DNA from: a virus
Reading direction: 5' to 3' (one strand)
Virus record (IMG/VR): IMGVR_UViG_3300021091_005099
Coordinates: 49,994 to 113,993 of that record
Length of the DNA stretch: 64,000 bases
The translations under genes were made by a program, and so were the position numbers. Of this stretch, positions 47,620-55,901 are shown in pieces. The notes under the pieces were generated by a model. It ran no database searches and was not told the origin of the DNA. It worked only from the letters and a program-made list of their open reading frames with translations. Within the stretch, counting starts at the first letter, position 1, and each line of letters starts with the position of its first letter.

Positions 47620-48348
47620 TTATTTCCAGGTTACTATTTCATCAACTGTTGGTTTCCTTTTATTTTTGAAGTAGGGCATAGTTTGATCACGATACCCGAT
47701 TCCCAAAAGAAAGGCCACATTGTGAAATCCATGTTTCAACGGATGCAAAATGTTATCAAAATTTTTATGGACCAAGTAATAACATTTACAGAAAGATGCG
47801 TAAAGTCCTTGCTCGGCACATAATAAGCTGGTGCCATATCCATGCATGGAGGCAGATATAAGCCACTGATGTTGTGAAACATCTGAGTAATTGATTTGTT
47901 TGGCATCATATCCTTGTTGCATTTGACTGTGTGTGGGTTTTCCTGGGCGCTGATAATAGACCAAAAGATAAGGAGCGGTGACCTGGTCGTTGAATCCAAA
48001 CCCTTGATATTTGCCTTTGCCTTTGAACAGACTGTTTCTTTGTGATTCTCTGCTGTCCTTCCATGCATTATAGATTTCCTCCAGCAATTGTGTGTTGCCT
48101 TCCTCCGAGCCACCTTTGGCGAATATTCTCTTGTCCAGTCCTGTCACTGTCTGCATGGCCACTATCTTTTTTTCTTTCTCATGTTCAGGGCCCCACACAT
48201 CTATACTGTAATTCCACATATTGTTTTTCACTGGTATCAGCTCGTGTGCGTCTCTGAGAATCTGATCTATTATTTTTTTATCGGGAGCCTGATCGGTAAA
48301 GTGTGTAATGTTCTCTCTCAGTTTCATCAAACGTTTCAATTCGCTCAT
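47620..48348 (-). CDS. Nitroreductase-family flavoprotein
   Basis: A 242-residue protein starting MSELKRLMKLRENITHFTDQ, with the family-like FTDQAPDKKIIDQILRDAHE, DVSQHQWLISASMHGYGTSL and AFLLGIGYRD near the end. Such enzymes bind FMN and reduce nitro groups or oxidise azolines. It starts 2 nt before the PP-loop gene stop and is probably co-transcribed with the AT-rich pair upstream. Confidence 0.75.
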   Translation of the reverse strand: MSELKRLMKLRENITHFTDQAPDKKIIDQILRDAHELIPVKNNMWNYSIDVWGPEHEKEKKIVAMQTVTGLDKRIFAKGGSEEGNTQLLEEIYNAWKDSRESQRNSLFKGKGKYQGFGFNDQVTAPYLLVYYQRPGKPTHSQMQQGYDAKQINYSDVSQHQWLISASMHGYGTSLLCAEQGLYASFCKCYYLVHKNFDNILHPLKHGFHNVAFLLGIGYRDQTMPYFKNKRKPTVDEIVTWK

Positions 48349-48350
48349 AA

Positions 48351-49526
48351 TTATCCTCTGTATTTTTCCAAAAGCATTTTAAAAATTTGGGATATTTCGG
48401 GGGTTCTTCTATATCCTTGCCAATACTCATCAAAAAAGTAAGGTATTTCTAAATTTTTTTTGTAATTTCTTCTATTAGAATTACAAAGTCCTACTTTTTT
48501 TTTATTTTCGAAATACATTTTATCTTTAGTAAATTCAAAAATGTATTTTTTTGGTTCAATTTTTTGCATCTTGGTTACATTAGCATTCATTTTTTTTAAA
48601 TTAGAATATGACCACAACTGGAATTTTTCTGTGTTCCAAAAATTATAATCTTTAAAAATTTTTAAATTAGGCTCCGAGATAGGATCAAAACGTACAGACG
48701 GAATTCTCATGTAAAAAAGTATTTTTTCAGCCTCTATTTGCCAACGAAAATTGAAATATGGCCACCACCACCAATCGGCCACAGTATTAATGTAATCAGA
48801 TTGCCCCACTTCTTCGATGTTGTCTGATATTTTTTTTACAAACCATGTGCCAAATGTAGACGTTTTTTTACTATATATTCCTCCTTTTTCATTCAAACCT
48901 TCTGTCATCTTTTTATAATGTTTTTTCCACGGTTCGAGATGTTCCTGTCTTGCAACAAAATCTTTATAGTTTAAAAGAACAGTACCAAATAAACTATCTG
49001 CTGGTTCACCGTGTAATAAAACATTTTTGTTTAAAAATTCATTATCTAATATTATAGAATTATAATGATTGCATTTTACTTTTCTTGATAAAAAATTTTC
49101 ATAAAAACTATAATTTTCCAACAAAGACGAGCTGGTACACAATACGTTAATAATTTCTAGGTCATTCTTAGATAAATTTTTAAAAAAAGCTGTCAGCATA
49201 GAAGTGGAGTCAATACCTCCACTCCAACAAATACAAATATTTTTTTGATTGGATTTGGCATAGTTAAAAATTTCTATAGCTCTTGCATCATATAAATCTG
49301 ATAAGTCATCATCAATATATCTTAATTTAAAAAGTTCATAGCCTTTTTGCACAGGGGCAAGATAAGGTGTGGTAAAGGTGCCCGATCGAGCTCTGAATTC
49401 GGTAGTACCAAATAAAAGTCGGGTAAGAGCAAGAAAATTTGCACCGTGAGGATTTTCAATGTGCATATGATCAAATGCAGGTTGATTTATAAGTTTACTA
49501 TTTTTTATTTTACTTAAAATTTTCAT
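48351..49526 (-). CDS. Asparagine-synthase-like PP-loop protein
   Basis: A 391-residue, very AT-rich gene. The ATP-pyrophosphatase loop is ICWSGGIDSTSML, followed by helical segments as in the asparagine-synthetase C-terminal domain; no glutaminase N-terminal Cys2 is present. Such domains form amides or adenylates, as in asparagine synthetase or lasso-peptide cyclases. The first 80 residues differ from the family. It overlaps the next gene upstream by 17 nt. Confidence 0.7.
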   Translation of the reverse strand: MKILSKIKNSKLINQPAFDHMHIENPHGANFLALTRLLFGTTEFRARSGTFTTPYLAPVQKGYELFKLRYIDDDLSDLYDARAIEIFNYAKSNQKNICICWSGGIDSTSMLTAFFKNLSKNDLEIINVLCTSSSLLENYSFYENFLSRKVKCNHYNSIILDNEFLNKNVLLHGEPADSLFGTVLLNYKDFVARQEHLEPWKKHYKKMTEGLNEKGGIYSKKTSTFGTWFVKKISDNIEEVGQSDYINTVADWWWWPYFNFRWQIEAEKILFYMRIPSVRFDPISEPNLKIFKDYNFWNTEKFQLWSYSNLKKMNANVTKMQKIEPKKYIFEFTKDKMYFENKKKVGLCNSNRRNYKKNLEIPYFFDEYWQGYRRTPEISQIFKMLLEKYRG

Positions 49527-50208
49527 CTAGGTGAACTATCTTTTCTATTGTATTGGCCTTATCCTTAAAATATATTTTCTTGAAAATTTCTTCTAAATGA
49601 CTTGACAATTCCTTCTTAATATCTTCTATCTGTATATTTTTTAAATCTAAAGAATATAAAATATTGATTACATAACTTAATAATTTTTCATTAAAATTTT
49701 TATTATTATTCAATATTTGTTCTTCCTCTGCAATTATTTTTTTTATATTTTCATCCTCGAACGATATCATTTTTAAAAATTTTTTAATCATAATTGTATT
49801 GTTTTGGAGATTTTTGAATTCAATATCATTAATATTTTTTTCTATAATTTTCTTTGTAGTGACAAGTACTTTTCTTACATAAAATAACGTTTCCTGTAAA
49901 TTAAAATCAAAAAAAGTTTCATCGGTCTGAATCTCAATGGATAAAGGATAGATATCATAGTCAGAGGCAAGTTTTGCAGTAATTTGATCGCAGCCATACT
50001 TACAACAATTTGTATTATTGAACATAGGAGAAGAATCAAAATGGTGCATAGCGAACCACTCGTGTTTAATAATCAAAAATTGAATAAATTTTAAAGTTTC
50101 GTAATCATTATCTAAGATATAAAATTTATTATGAAACGGCAATATCAATCCGTATACTGGTTTGGTTTTATCGATTTCAAAGAAATATTTAGACTTGGAT
50201 ATGTTCAT
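49510..50208 (-). CDS. AT-rich protein of unknown function, partner of PP-loop gene
   Basis: A 232-residue protein, extremely AT-rich. The N-half has NNTNCCKYGCDQITAKLASD with three cysteines, and the C-half is a long helical Asn/Lys/Ile-rich region. It overlaps the PP-loop gene start, implying that they work together. No family is recognised; a carrier or recognition protein is possible. Confidence 0.6.
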   Translation of the reverse strand: MNISKSKYFFEIDKTKPVYGLILPFHNKFYILDNDYETLKFIQFLIIKHEWFAMHHFDSSPMFNNTNCCKYGCDQITAKLASDYDIYPLSIEIQTDETFFDFNLQETLFYVRKVLVTTKKIIEKNINDIEFKNLQNNTIMIKKFLKMISFEDENIKKIIAEEEQILNNNKNFNEKLLSYVINILYSLDLKNIQIEDIKKELSSHLEEIFKKIYFKDKANTIEKIVHLDENFK

Positions 50209-50212
50209 ATTT

Positions 50213-50437
50213 TTATATATCCTTGATTAATCGCCATTGTTCACCTTTGGGGTAGGGAGGTTTTCTTGCTGGCCAATCTTTTACATTATTTTTTGTATGC
50301 CATTTTTCCACGCATTGGGGTCCACAGAAAGGTATTATTTTTCTTTCTGTCCAATTGGCGAAATAGAGAGAATCAAACCAGTATAGGCAATTTTCTATTC
50401 GTTCACTGCACTGACCACAGATCTTATCACTGGTCAT
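50213..50437 (-). CDS. Small Cys-rich zinc-binding-like protein
   Basis: A 74-residue protein with CGQCSERIENC and FCGPQCVEKWH, giving several Cys pairs and a His suited to zinc. It lies 4 nt upstream of the AT-rich gene and 6 nt after the co-chaperonin. The function is unknown. Confidence 0.62.
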   Translation of the reverse strand: MTSDKICGQCSERIENCLYWFDSLYFANWTERKIIPFCGPQCVEKWHTKNNVKDWPARKPPYPKGEQWRLIKDI

Positions 50438-50443
50438 TGTGGT

Positions 50444-50854
50444 TTAACTGTTGCTGTAGCCGGCCTGTTTTAAGATTTCTTGTTGAGGCTCTTCGTCCGA
50501 AACCAATAGGATGTCATTCTCGTCCACCATTCTCACTTCTTCCTTGACTCCATCTCTCTCCACTATCATTCCTCTGGTCCAGCGGCCGTGAGCCACCAGC
50601 AACCATTGCCCCACTCGCACATCTTGCTGTTTAGGCCCCACAGCATAGGCCTGGCACCACCTGGGGTGTATGCCCTGCTCGGTGCCGTCATCGTCCAGCA
50701 GTATCAATCCACCCTTGGTCTTGATGTCACCAAATCTCATCCGGCACACCAGCACTCTCTTGCCTAGGGGTCGGATTTCAGAGTCGCTGACCGTGTGCTG
50801 CAGTCCCCCGTGAGAACCAAATCCTTTTTTCTGTAGTTGCTGCATCTCCACCAT
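50444..50854 (-). CDS. GroES/gp31-like co-chaperonin
   Basis: A 136-residue protein with the Cpn10 plan: IRPLGKRVLVCRM, a glycine-rich loop with GGLILLDDDGTEQ (mobile-loop candidate), AYAVGPKQQDVRVGQWLLVA and a terminal ENDILLVSDEE. T4 gp31 replaces GroES for folding the capsid protein gp23; this protein may do the same. A sigma70-type promoter precedes it with almost no leader. Confidence 0.83.
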   Translation of the reverse strand: MVEMQQLQKKGFGSHGGLQHTVSDSEIRPLGKRVLVCRMRFGDIKTKGGLILLDDDGTEQGIHPRWCQAYAVGPKQQDVRVGQWLLVAHGRWTRGMIVERDGVKEEVRMVDENDILLVSDEEPQQEILKQAGYSNS

Positions 50855-50863
50855 TGTGGTTAT

Positions 50864-50892
50864 AGTATATGATGTTTACTCTATGCCGTCAA
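50864..50892 (-). promoter_or_regulatory. Sigma70-type promoter for co-chaperonin, near-leaderless
   Basis: Minus strand: -35 TTGACG (50887-50892), 17-nt spacer, -10 TATACT (50864-50869). The predicted start point is about 3 nt before the ATG at 50854. Confidence 0.55.
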
Positions 50893-51265
50893 GAGCAGCA
50901 TCAATGCCCTGCTTGGGTTTAAACAGGGTGGTGGTCTTACCCGCACTATTTTTTGACTGCTGGGTTTGGGCCACAGGATTTATAACCTGTGTTTTTACCA
51001 CTTCCTGTTGTGGAATTGATTCAGCTCTGGGTTTTTTGACAGGAGTGTCGTCGGCCTTGCCTTTGGGTGCTTCATAATACTCTTTCATCACCTGCTCTTT
51101 GGTCTTGACAATTTTTCCACCAGTGCCCAACACGTCGCCTCGGGCATTGACGTTCATGTTGCCCACAGCTCTGACATCTTCGTTGGTTGCTCTCAGCTTC
51201 TCAATGTCCACCATGCGACCCTGCATGGTTCTGTAAAGTTTTCTGCTTGTCTGTCTTGTTACCAT
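50876..51265 (-). CDS. Conserved phage protein
   Basis: A 129-residue protein. The N-half contains MVDIEKLRATNEDVRAVGNM and a Gly-rich GDVLGTGGKIVKTKEQV; the C-half is Pro/Gln/Lys-rich and likely disordered. AAGGAG lies upstream of the ATG at 51265. I recall relatives in marine T4-like phages; no function is assigned. Confidence 0.7.
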   Translation of the reverse strand: MVTRQTSRKLYRTMQGRMVDIEKLRATNEDVRAVGNMNVNARGDVLGTGGKIVKTKEQVMKEYYEAPKGKADDTPVKKPRAESIPQQEVVKTQVINPVAQTQQSKNSAGKTTTLFKPKQGIDAALDGIE

Positions 51266-51293
51266 AGATTGTTACTCCTTGTGCATTTACTTA

Positions 51294-51818
51294 TCATCGC
51301 AGGAATTCACGGTGATCCAAATTGTACAGCAGTGGATTAATCTTGTGTACGCCTATCAAAAACAAACAGAAGCTGGCCACGGAGCTGCCCCTACCCACGC
51401 CCCAAACCACGTTGTTGGCCCTGAGGGTGTCCACGAAATAGATCAAAAATTGCAGCACCTTGGTAAAATTTTTTTTTTGGAAAAGTTCATATTCGGTTTT
51501 GACTCTTTCTCTTTCTGTATCCGATTGGCAGCGTGCCAATAGATACTCCAGCACGTTTATTTTATGGTAATTGTCAGGCATGTGCCACTGTGATTGCAAT
51601 CTCTGGTCCAAGTCGGCTGGTTTCTCATGATGCTGAGGTTCGCCCTGTATCGCTGGCAGATCTATGCCCAGCTCCCGCAGTGCTGCGAGATACTGTGCAG
51701 TATTTTCTATATAGAATTGACTGATGTCTGCTGAGGGGTTTTGATAGACATGTTCGATCAGGCTCTGCTCGTCGTAGACGCAGTCTCCGTGATCATTTCT
51801 TCTTGCCCTTGCCACCAT
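51294..51818 (-). CDS. DNA polymerase III alpha-like fragment
   Basis: A 174-residue protein. The C-terminal VWGVGRGSSVASFCLFLIG and NPLLYNLDHREFLR match the GRGS loop and following helix of bacterial Pol III alpha (C-family). The catalytic PDxD motif lies further downstream in C-family polymerases and is absent, so it cannot polymerise alone. Since gp43 is present, this is an isolated domain with another role, such as binding DNA or nucleotides. It overlaps the upstream gene by 26 nt. Confidence 0.75.
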   Translation of the reverse strand: MVARARRNDHGDCVYDEQSLIEHVYQNPSADISQFYIENTAQYLAALRELGIDLPAIQGEPQHHEKPADLDQRLQSQWHMPDNYHKINVLEYLLARCQSDTERERVKTEYELFQKKNFTKVLQFLIYFVDTLRANNVVWGVGRGSSVASFCLFLIGVHKINPLLYNLDHREFLR

Positions 51819-52428
51819 CTAAAACCTTTGGGTTGAATTCAAATATTTTAGCATTTTCTCTGTGTTCGTCAACCTCGGAGATCTCCTTGTTCCAGCTGAA
51901 GTGTCCTGTGTAAATACCTTTTTCCAATTCTTCATCATATGTGGCCGTGTCTGACCTCAACCACCACGGATCCATCTTAGTGTACTTGGCACTGAACCAA
52001 TTGTCAACATCTAACAGCTCCAATTCCGGGCCTTCCTTCTCTATGCTGTACACTATGCCATCGCCCTGAAAGCTGCCTAGATCTAATTTGGTTACCACTA
52101 TTTTACCTTCCAATATGGCATTGCTTTTGGCGAAACAGGCTGCTGCCATGACCTGATCATAGGGAGGTCTTGGCAATTCTATGAATCTGTTGTCGCTGTT
52201 CAACTTCAATAATTGGTAAAGATCTTCCTGTCTCCAGGTGATAATGGTGTTGGCGAATACCAACTGATAGAGACTTTTCAATCTTTCAAAATATTCGCTT
52301 TGCTCAGCGAGATCTGCCGTGATGGGAGAGATATGACAGGTCACGTCATATTGATTGTGGAACAGCTCATCGCCCACGATTATGATTGTGCGGAAATCAG
52401 TTTTCCAGGAGAAAGATTTAACTTTCAT
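51793..52428 (-). CDS. Conserved hypothetical protein
   Basis: A 211-residue soluble protein (MKVKSFSWKTDFRTIIIVGD) with a central FIELPRPPYDQVMAAACFAK and a basic end (GGKGKKK). It overlaps the Pol III alpha-like fragment. The function is unknown. Confidence 0.68.
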   Translation of the reverse strand: MKVKSFSWKTDFRTIIIVGDELFHNQYDVTCHISPITADLAEQSEYFERLKSLYQLVFANTIITWRQEDLYQLLKLNSDNRFIELPRPPYDQVMAAACFAKSNAILEGKIVVTKLDLGSFQGDGIVYSIEKEGPELELLDVDNWFSAKYTKMDPWWLRSDTATYDEELEKGIYTGHFSWNKEISEVDEHRENAKIFEFNPKVLDGGKGKKK

Positions 52429-52438
52429 CCTGTACTTA

Positions 52439-52693
52439 TTATTCTATGTTGATCAGCTCGCCCATATCTGGTTCGTTGCGGGCTTTCTTATATTCGTCCT
52501 GCCACTGCTTCAATCTCCTGCGCCTCTGCTCTTCCTGGTAAGACACCAAAGCATGCTGCAACTGTGAGATCATCTCGGGATTACGCAACCATCTCTTGGC
52601 GGTGGCCAATTTTTTGGTGAGCTCTCTGATGCGCTTGCCTATATCTGCCTCGGACATGTTGCCGAGCTCTTCTTGTAAGGGATGGAAATACAT
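52439..52693 (-). CDS. Small helical conserved protein
   Basis: An 84-residue protein (MYFHPLQEELGNMSEADIGK) with long charged helices (RIRELTKKLATAKRWLRNPE; LVSYQEEQRRRRLKQWQDEY). It lies at the boundary of the tail-gene region and may be a tail or baseplate assembly factor; that is positional inference. Confidence 0.65.
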   Translation of the reverse strand: MYFHPLQEELGNMSEADIGKRIRELTKKLATAKRWLRNPEMISQLQHALVSYQEEQRRRRLKQWQDEYKKARNEPDMGELINIE

Positions 52694-52700
52694 TTATACC

Positions 52701-53264
52701 CTAGGTATATAATTTACCAATCTGATGCATCAGTACCGTTGTTCCCGCATCTGGTGTGACAAACTCGTATAGATATCTGCCAGCGGTGGGTGCTGTGATT
52801 TTATCAGTGCCGCTGTCGAATCCTGTCACGTTGTCTGCCACTATGGTGGCCGCAGTCACGGTCAGCAGATGTGCAACGTTGCCGTATGTGATGTCTAACA
52901 CTATTCTCCCCAAACCAGAACCTGGCCAGTTGGCAAATCCTAGAGTGACGTTACCACTGGTGGTCAACTTGTGATAGTGTCCATTGGCATGATCCAATGT
53001 TATGGTTCCGCTGGTAGGTGGACCATTATCATATATTGTCAATGCCGTGTCTTTGAACACTGCTTTACTGACTGTGTAATTGTTGAATGATGTATTACCA
53101 GATGTGGATGCTTTGTTGGTTTGTAAATCTTCTATTTCAGTTTTGGCATCTTCAAAATTATTTTTAATTGCTGTGAAATTATCACGAAATCCCTGCGAAC
53201 TGTTGTCCTGTCCCGCTATTGGATACGTGCCGTCTATGTTACCTGGTACTATGTTGCTGGCCAT
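52701..53264 (-). CDS. Small tail/fibre-type structural protein
   Basis: A 187-residue protein. The N-terminal DNSSQGFRDNFTAIKNNFED resembles the N-terminal modules of the two larger fibres downstream of it (KINxNFxELYG type). The C-terminal part is beta-rich with Gly/Thr. It is probably a baseplate- or fibre-associated virion protein. Confidence 0.72.
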   Translation of the reverse strand: MASNIVPGNIDGTYPIAGQDNSSQGFRDNFTAIKNNFEDAKTEIEDLQTNKASTSGNTSFNNYTVSKAVFKDTALTIYDNGPPTSGTITLDHANGHYHKLTTSGNVTLGFANWPGSGLGRIVLDITYGNVAHLLTVTAATIVADNVTGFDSGTDKITAPTAGRYLYEFVTPDAGTTVLMHQIGKLYT

Positions 53265-53265
53265 A

Positions 53266-55851
53266 CTATTCTTTTAGCTTTCTTTTGAATGCAAGGTATT
53301 TATCTCCTTTTCGCTCCACTTTGATTTTAGTGGTGGCTGAAGGAGCATTGGTAAAATTAATGGTGGTTTTTTGCGTATTCGCATCATGAGTTAGGAAAAA
53401 TTCCGGTTCATAGTCTGTGGAACGCAGGAGGCTGTCCGCGCTCATGTAATTGGGAATTGAATAGTTGTCCGCAGTGACCTGCTCACCATATCTCAATACT
53501 TTGGCATTTTCTCTAATTTTGATCTCTTCTTCATGTATGATTTCATTGATGGTGAACGTTCTGGTGCTGCCATCTGCGGTGATCGTGCCTGTGTCCACCT
53601 TGGAGGCTCCGCAAAGATATCTATCTATTCTGAAGAAAATATTTTTATAATCAAAACCTTTGTTCAATATTCTATTTCTTACCAGCCCGCTCTTGCCGGG
53701 ATTGCAGTACGCCAACACTATGGCCAATTTGAAGCCCAGTGGAGATCCTGTGTTGTCCTGACTGGTTCTCATCCATAGAGGCAGATGCATGTATTCTTTC
53801 TGCCCCAGATTCTTCATGTTTTTCCTCATGTGGGCCACGGCATTGGGAAATAGTTTCTCGAATGAGCCTATGTCTGCCGTGATGTTGTTGGCATATCTTA
53901 TCTTGCTGCCCGCGATGCTGAAACTCAATCCGCCATGGGTAGTCACGTCATACACGTCATAATCTGTGGTCAATCTAAAGTCATCTGCGCGGGCTCCCAA
54001 CATGGGCCTATTGATATCGGTCCTCAGCGTGATGCTGTCAGATATCACCTTGCCCTGTTTGTTCACGAGATTGTCCACCATCTCAACGTAGACCACCTCG
54101 TATATACACGTGCCGTTGTGTTTAGCCAGTGCTGTCTTGATGTCTCCAAAATACAGCACTTTTGGTTCATGATTGAATCTCATGGCCTCTTGTAGTGCGT
54201 TGACAGTCTGATGCTCAAGACCTGCCACCAACAACATCTCGGGTCTCTGTGGCAGCCCAAAAAGGCTATCTTCAGATCTGAATATGTTGGCACTGTTGTT
54301 GATGTTGGGGTCTTGGGCGATGCTGTAGAATAAGTCGGTGTCGGAGGTGCTGTTTCTTCTATTGCTGATCAATCCAGAGGCGCTCATGTTGCTGTATTCC
54401 TTGGCGTAGGGTAATTTGACCGTGATGTGAAATTCCTTGCTGGTGGCCAGATTTTGATATTGGTCACTGACTCCCACCGTAAACGCATATTCTCTGTCAA
54501 AGCTGGTGGTGTTGTTGTCCAAGGTCAGCACGTTGTTGTCCAGCACTGTGTATTCTGATAGATCTATCTGCCCCATGATGTTGCCCAATGGCGACAACGT
54601 CAATCCCGGAGGCAAGGATCCTTGGGCAAGATTGTATATAAACACCCTGTTTGACACCTCGTCTGGGTTTAGTACCTGCGCAGGTGTCTGTGCCTCCACG
54701 CTGAACAGGCAGGGGATGCCTGGCTGTATGGATCCCAGATTGCTGCTGGTTATGAATTCTATTCCTATGTCGATCTCTCCAATCACCGTCAAGGTGAACT
54801 GCTTGTCAGTGAACACAATCACGCCAGATGCTGCCGTCCTTGCTGCCCTTATGGTGAACACGTATTCCAATTCTACAGCGGCCTGTGATCCCAGTCTTCC
54901 ATATATCTCTCCGGAATTGATGTCGATCTGTATGCCTGGCGGCAGTGTTCCCGAGGCCAGAGTGTATTCTAGATCTCCCTGCAGCGGATCAAAATCCACC
55001 ACGTCCACTTTGATCACCATTTCATTGTTGTGCCTGAATGTGCCCAATGCACCATCCGTCAGGAACACGGGACGCCTGTTGGCGCTGTTGCTCATTATGA
55101 TGGGGAATCCCTGATATTGGGTCATGTCCACCGTGATCCTGTTGTTGTCCACGCGCCAGAAATCCGCGGTGAACACAAATATGCTGTTGACCTGTGTGGC
55201 CACGCTGGCCCCATCGGTCACTCGCACTATGAACTCAAAATTTTTCGATCTAGATATGGAAAACACCGTGGGGTCATAGGGCACGTCATCGTAGTCATAC
55301 ACGTTGTCGTAGCCTCCATAGGGTCCAAATCTATCATCATCCGTCAATAAAACCGTTCCTGATATCAATCCCGCGGAGCTCATCTTTATGCCTGGGGGCA
55401 ACTGTCCCGTTACTATGTCATAAACCAAAGTTTGTCCGGCCGGTATGTCGTCGTCAAGTGCGCGCATCTGATAGCTGATGTAGCTGCCGTCCAGCACGTA
55501 TCTGGTGGCCGCCCTGGTGCTGTCTCCCATGTCCAGCTCACCCTCGGGGGTGACGAACCTGGGGGCATCCGCTCCAGTCACTTGCATACTGAACGTCCTG
55601 TCCGCTATGTTGGTGCCGTCCGATGCTCGGACCACGAAGGTGTAAAGGGACCTCGTGGCCACTTCGAACGGCACGCCTCGCAGGACACCCGAGGTAGTAA
55701 GTTCAATACCGGGAGGCAGGTTGCCTGCGATCTTGGAGTAGGTCAAAGTGGTGCTGTCGGCATCTTCTGCTTCCAGCTGGAACGAATATAGTCGTCGTTC
55801 CTGTAATATGTCTATTTTACCCGACGGGGTCTTCCAGACCGGTGACGCCAT
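53266..55851 (-). CDS. Large tail protein with Ig-like (He_PIG) repeats
   Basis: An 861-residue protein. At least four He_PIG-type repeats are marked by GNLPPGIELTTSGVLRG, GQLPPGIKMSSAGLISG, GTLPPGIQIDINSGEIYG and GSLPPGLTLSPLGNIMG. The C-terminal 350 residues differ and include a final beta domain (TINFTNAPSATTKIKVERKG). Cadherin/Ig-like domains on phage tails bind surface glycans weakly. A leadered late promoter and AAGGAG precede it. Confidence 0.8.
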   Translation of the reverse strand: MASPVWKTPSGKIDILQERRLYSFQLEAEDADSTTLTYSKIAGNLPPGIELTTSGVLRGVPFEVATRSLYTFVVRASDGTNIADRTFSMQVTGADAPRFVTPEGELDMGDSTRAATRYVLDGSYISYQMRALDDDIPAGQTLVYDIVTGQLPPGIKMSSAGLISGTVLLTDDDRFGPYGGYDNVYDYDDVPYDPTVFSISRSKNFEFIVRVTDGASVATQVNSIFVFTADFWRVDNNRITVDMTQYQGFPIIMSNSANRRPVFLTDGALGTFRHNNEMVIKVDVVDFDPLQGDLEYTLASGTLPPGIQIDINSGEIYGRLGSQAAVELEYVFTIRAARTAASGVIVFTDKQFTLTVIGEIDIGIEFITSSNLGSIQPGIPCLFSVEAQTPAQVLNPDEVSNRVFIYNLAQGSLPPGLTLSPLGNIMGQIDLSEYTVLDNNVLTLDNNTTSFDREYAFTVGVSDQYQNLATSKEFHITVKLPYAKEYSNMSASGLISNRRNSTSDTDLFYSIAQDPNINNSANIFRSEDSLFGLPQRPEMLLVAGLEHQTVNALQEAMRFNHEPKVLYFGDIKTALAKHNGTCIYEVVYVEMVDNLVNKQGKVISDSITLRTDINRPMLGARADDFRLTTDYDVYDVTTHGGLSFSIAGSKIRYANNITADIGSFEKLFPNAVAHMRKNMKNLGQKEYMHLPLWMRTSQDNTGSPLGFKLAIVLAYCNPGKSGLVRNRILNKGFDYKNIFFRIDRYLCGASKVDTGTITADGSTRTFTINEIIHEEEIKIRENAKVLRYGEQVTADNYSIPNYMSADSLLRSTDYEPEFFLTHDANTQKTTINFTNAPSATTKIKVERKGDKYLAFKRKLKE

Positions 55852-55874
55852 TTGAACTTACTCCTTTACAGGTG

Positions 55875-55882
55875 TATTTATG
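55875..55882 (-). promoter_or_regulatory. Late promoter CATAAATA with normal leader
   Basis: The element lies 23 nt from the ATG at 55851; the predicted leader of about 18 nt contains AAGGAG. It is the clear leadered contrast to the leaderless elements. Confidence 0.65.
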
Positions 55883-55901
55883 GTGAATTACATTTATATA
55901 A

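Noticed and set aside
48351-49526. The PP-loop protein as the missing QueC
   Set aside because: It has SGGIDS, but it is 391 residues, its other motifs follow the asparagine-synthetase C-terminal domain, and the QueC zinc cysteines are not seen.
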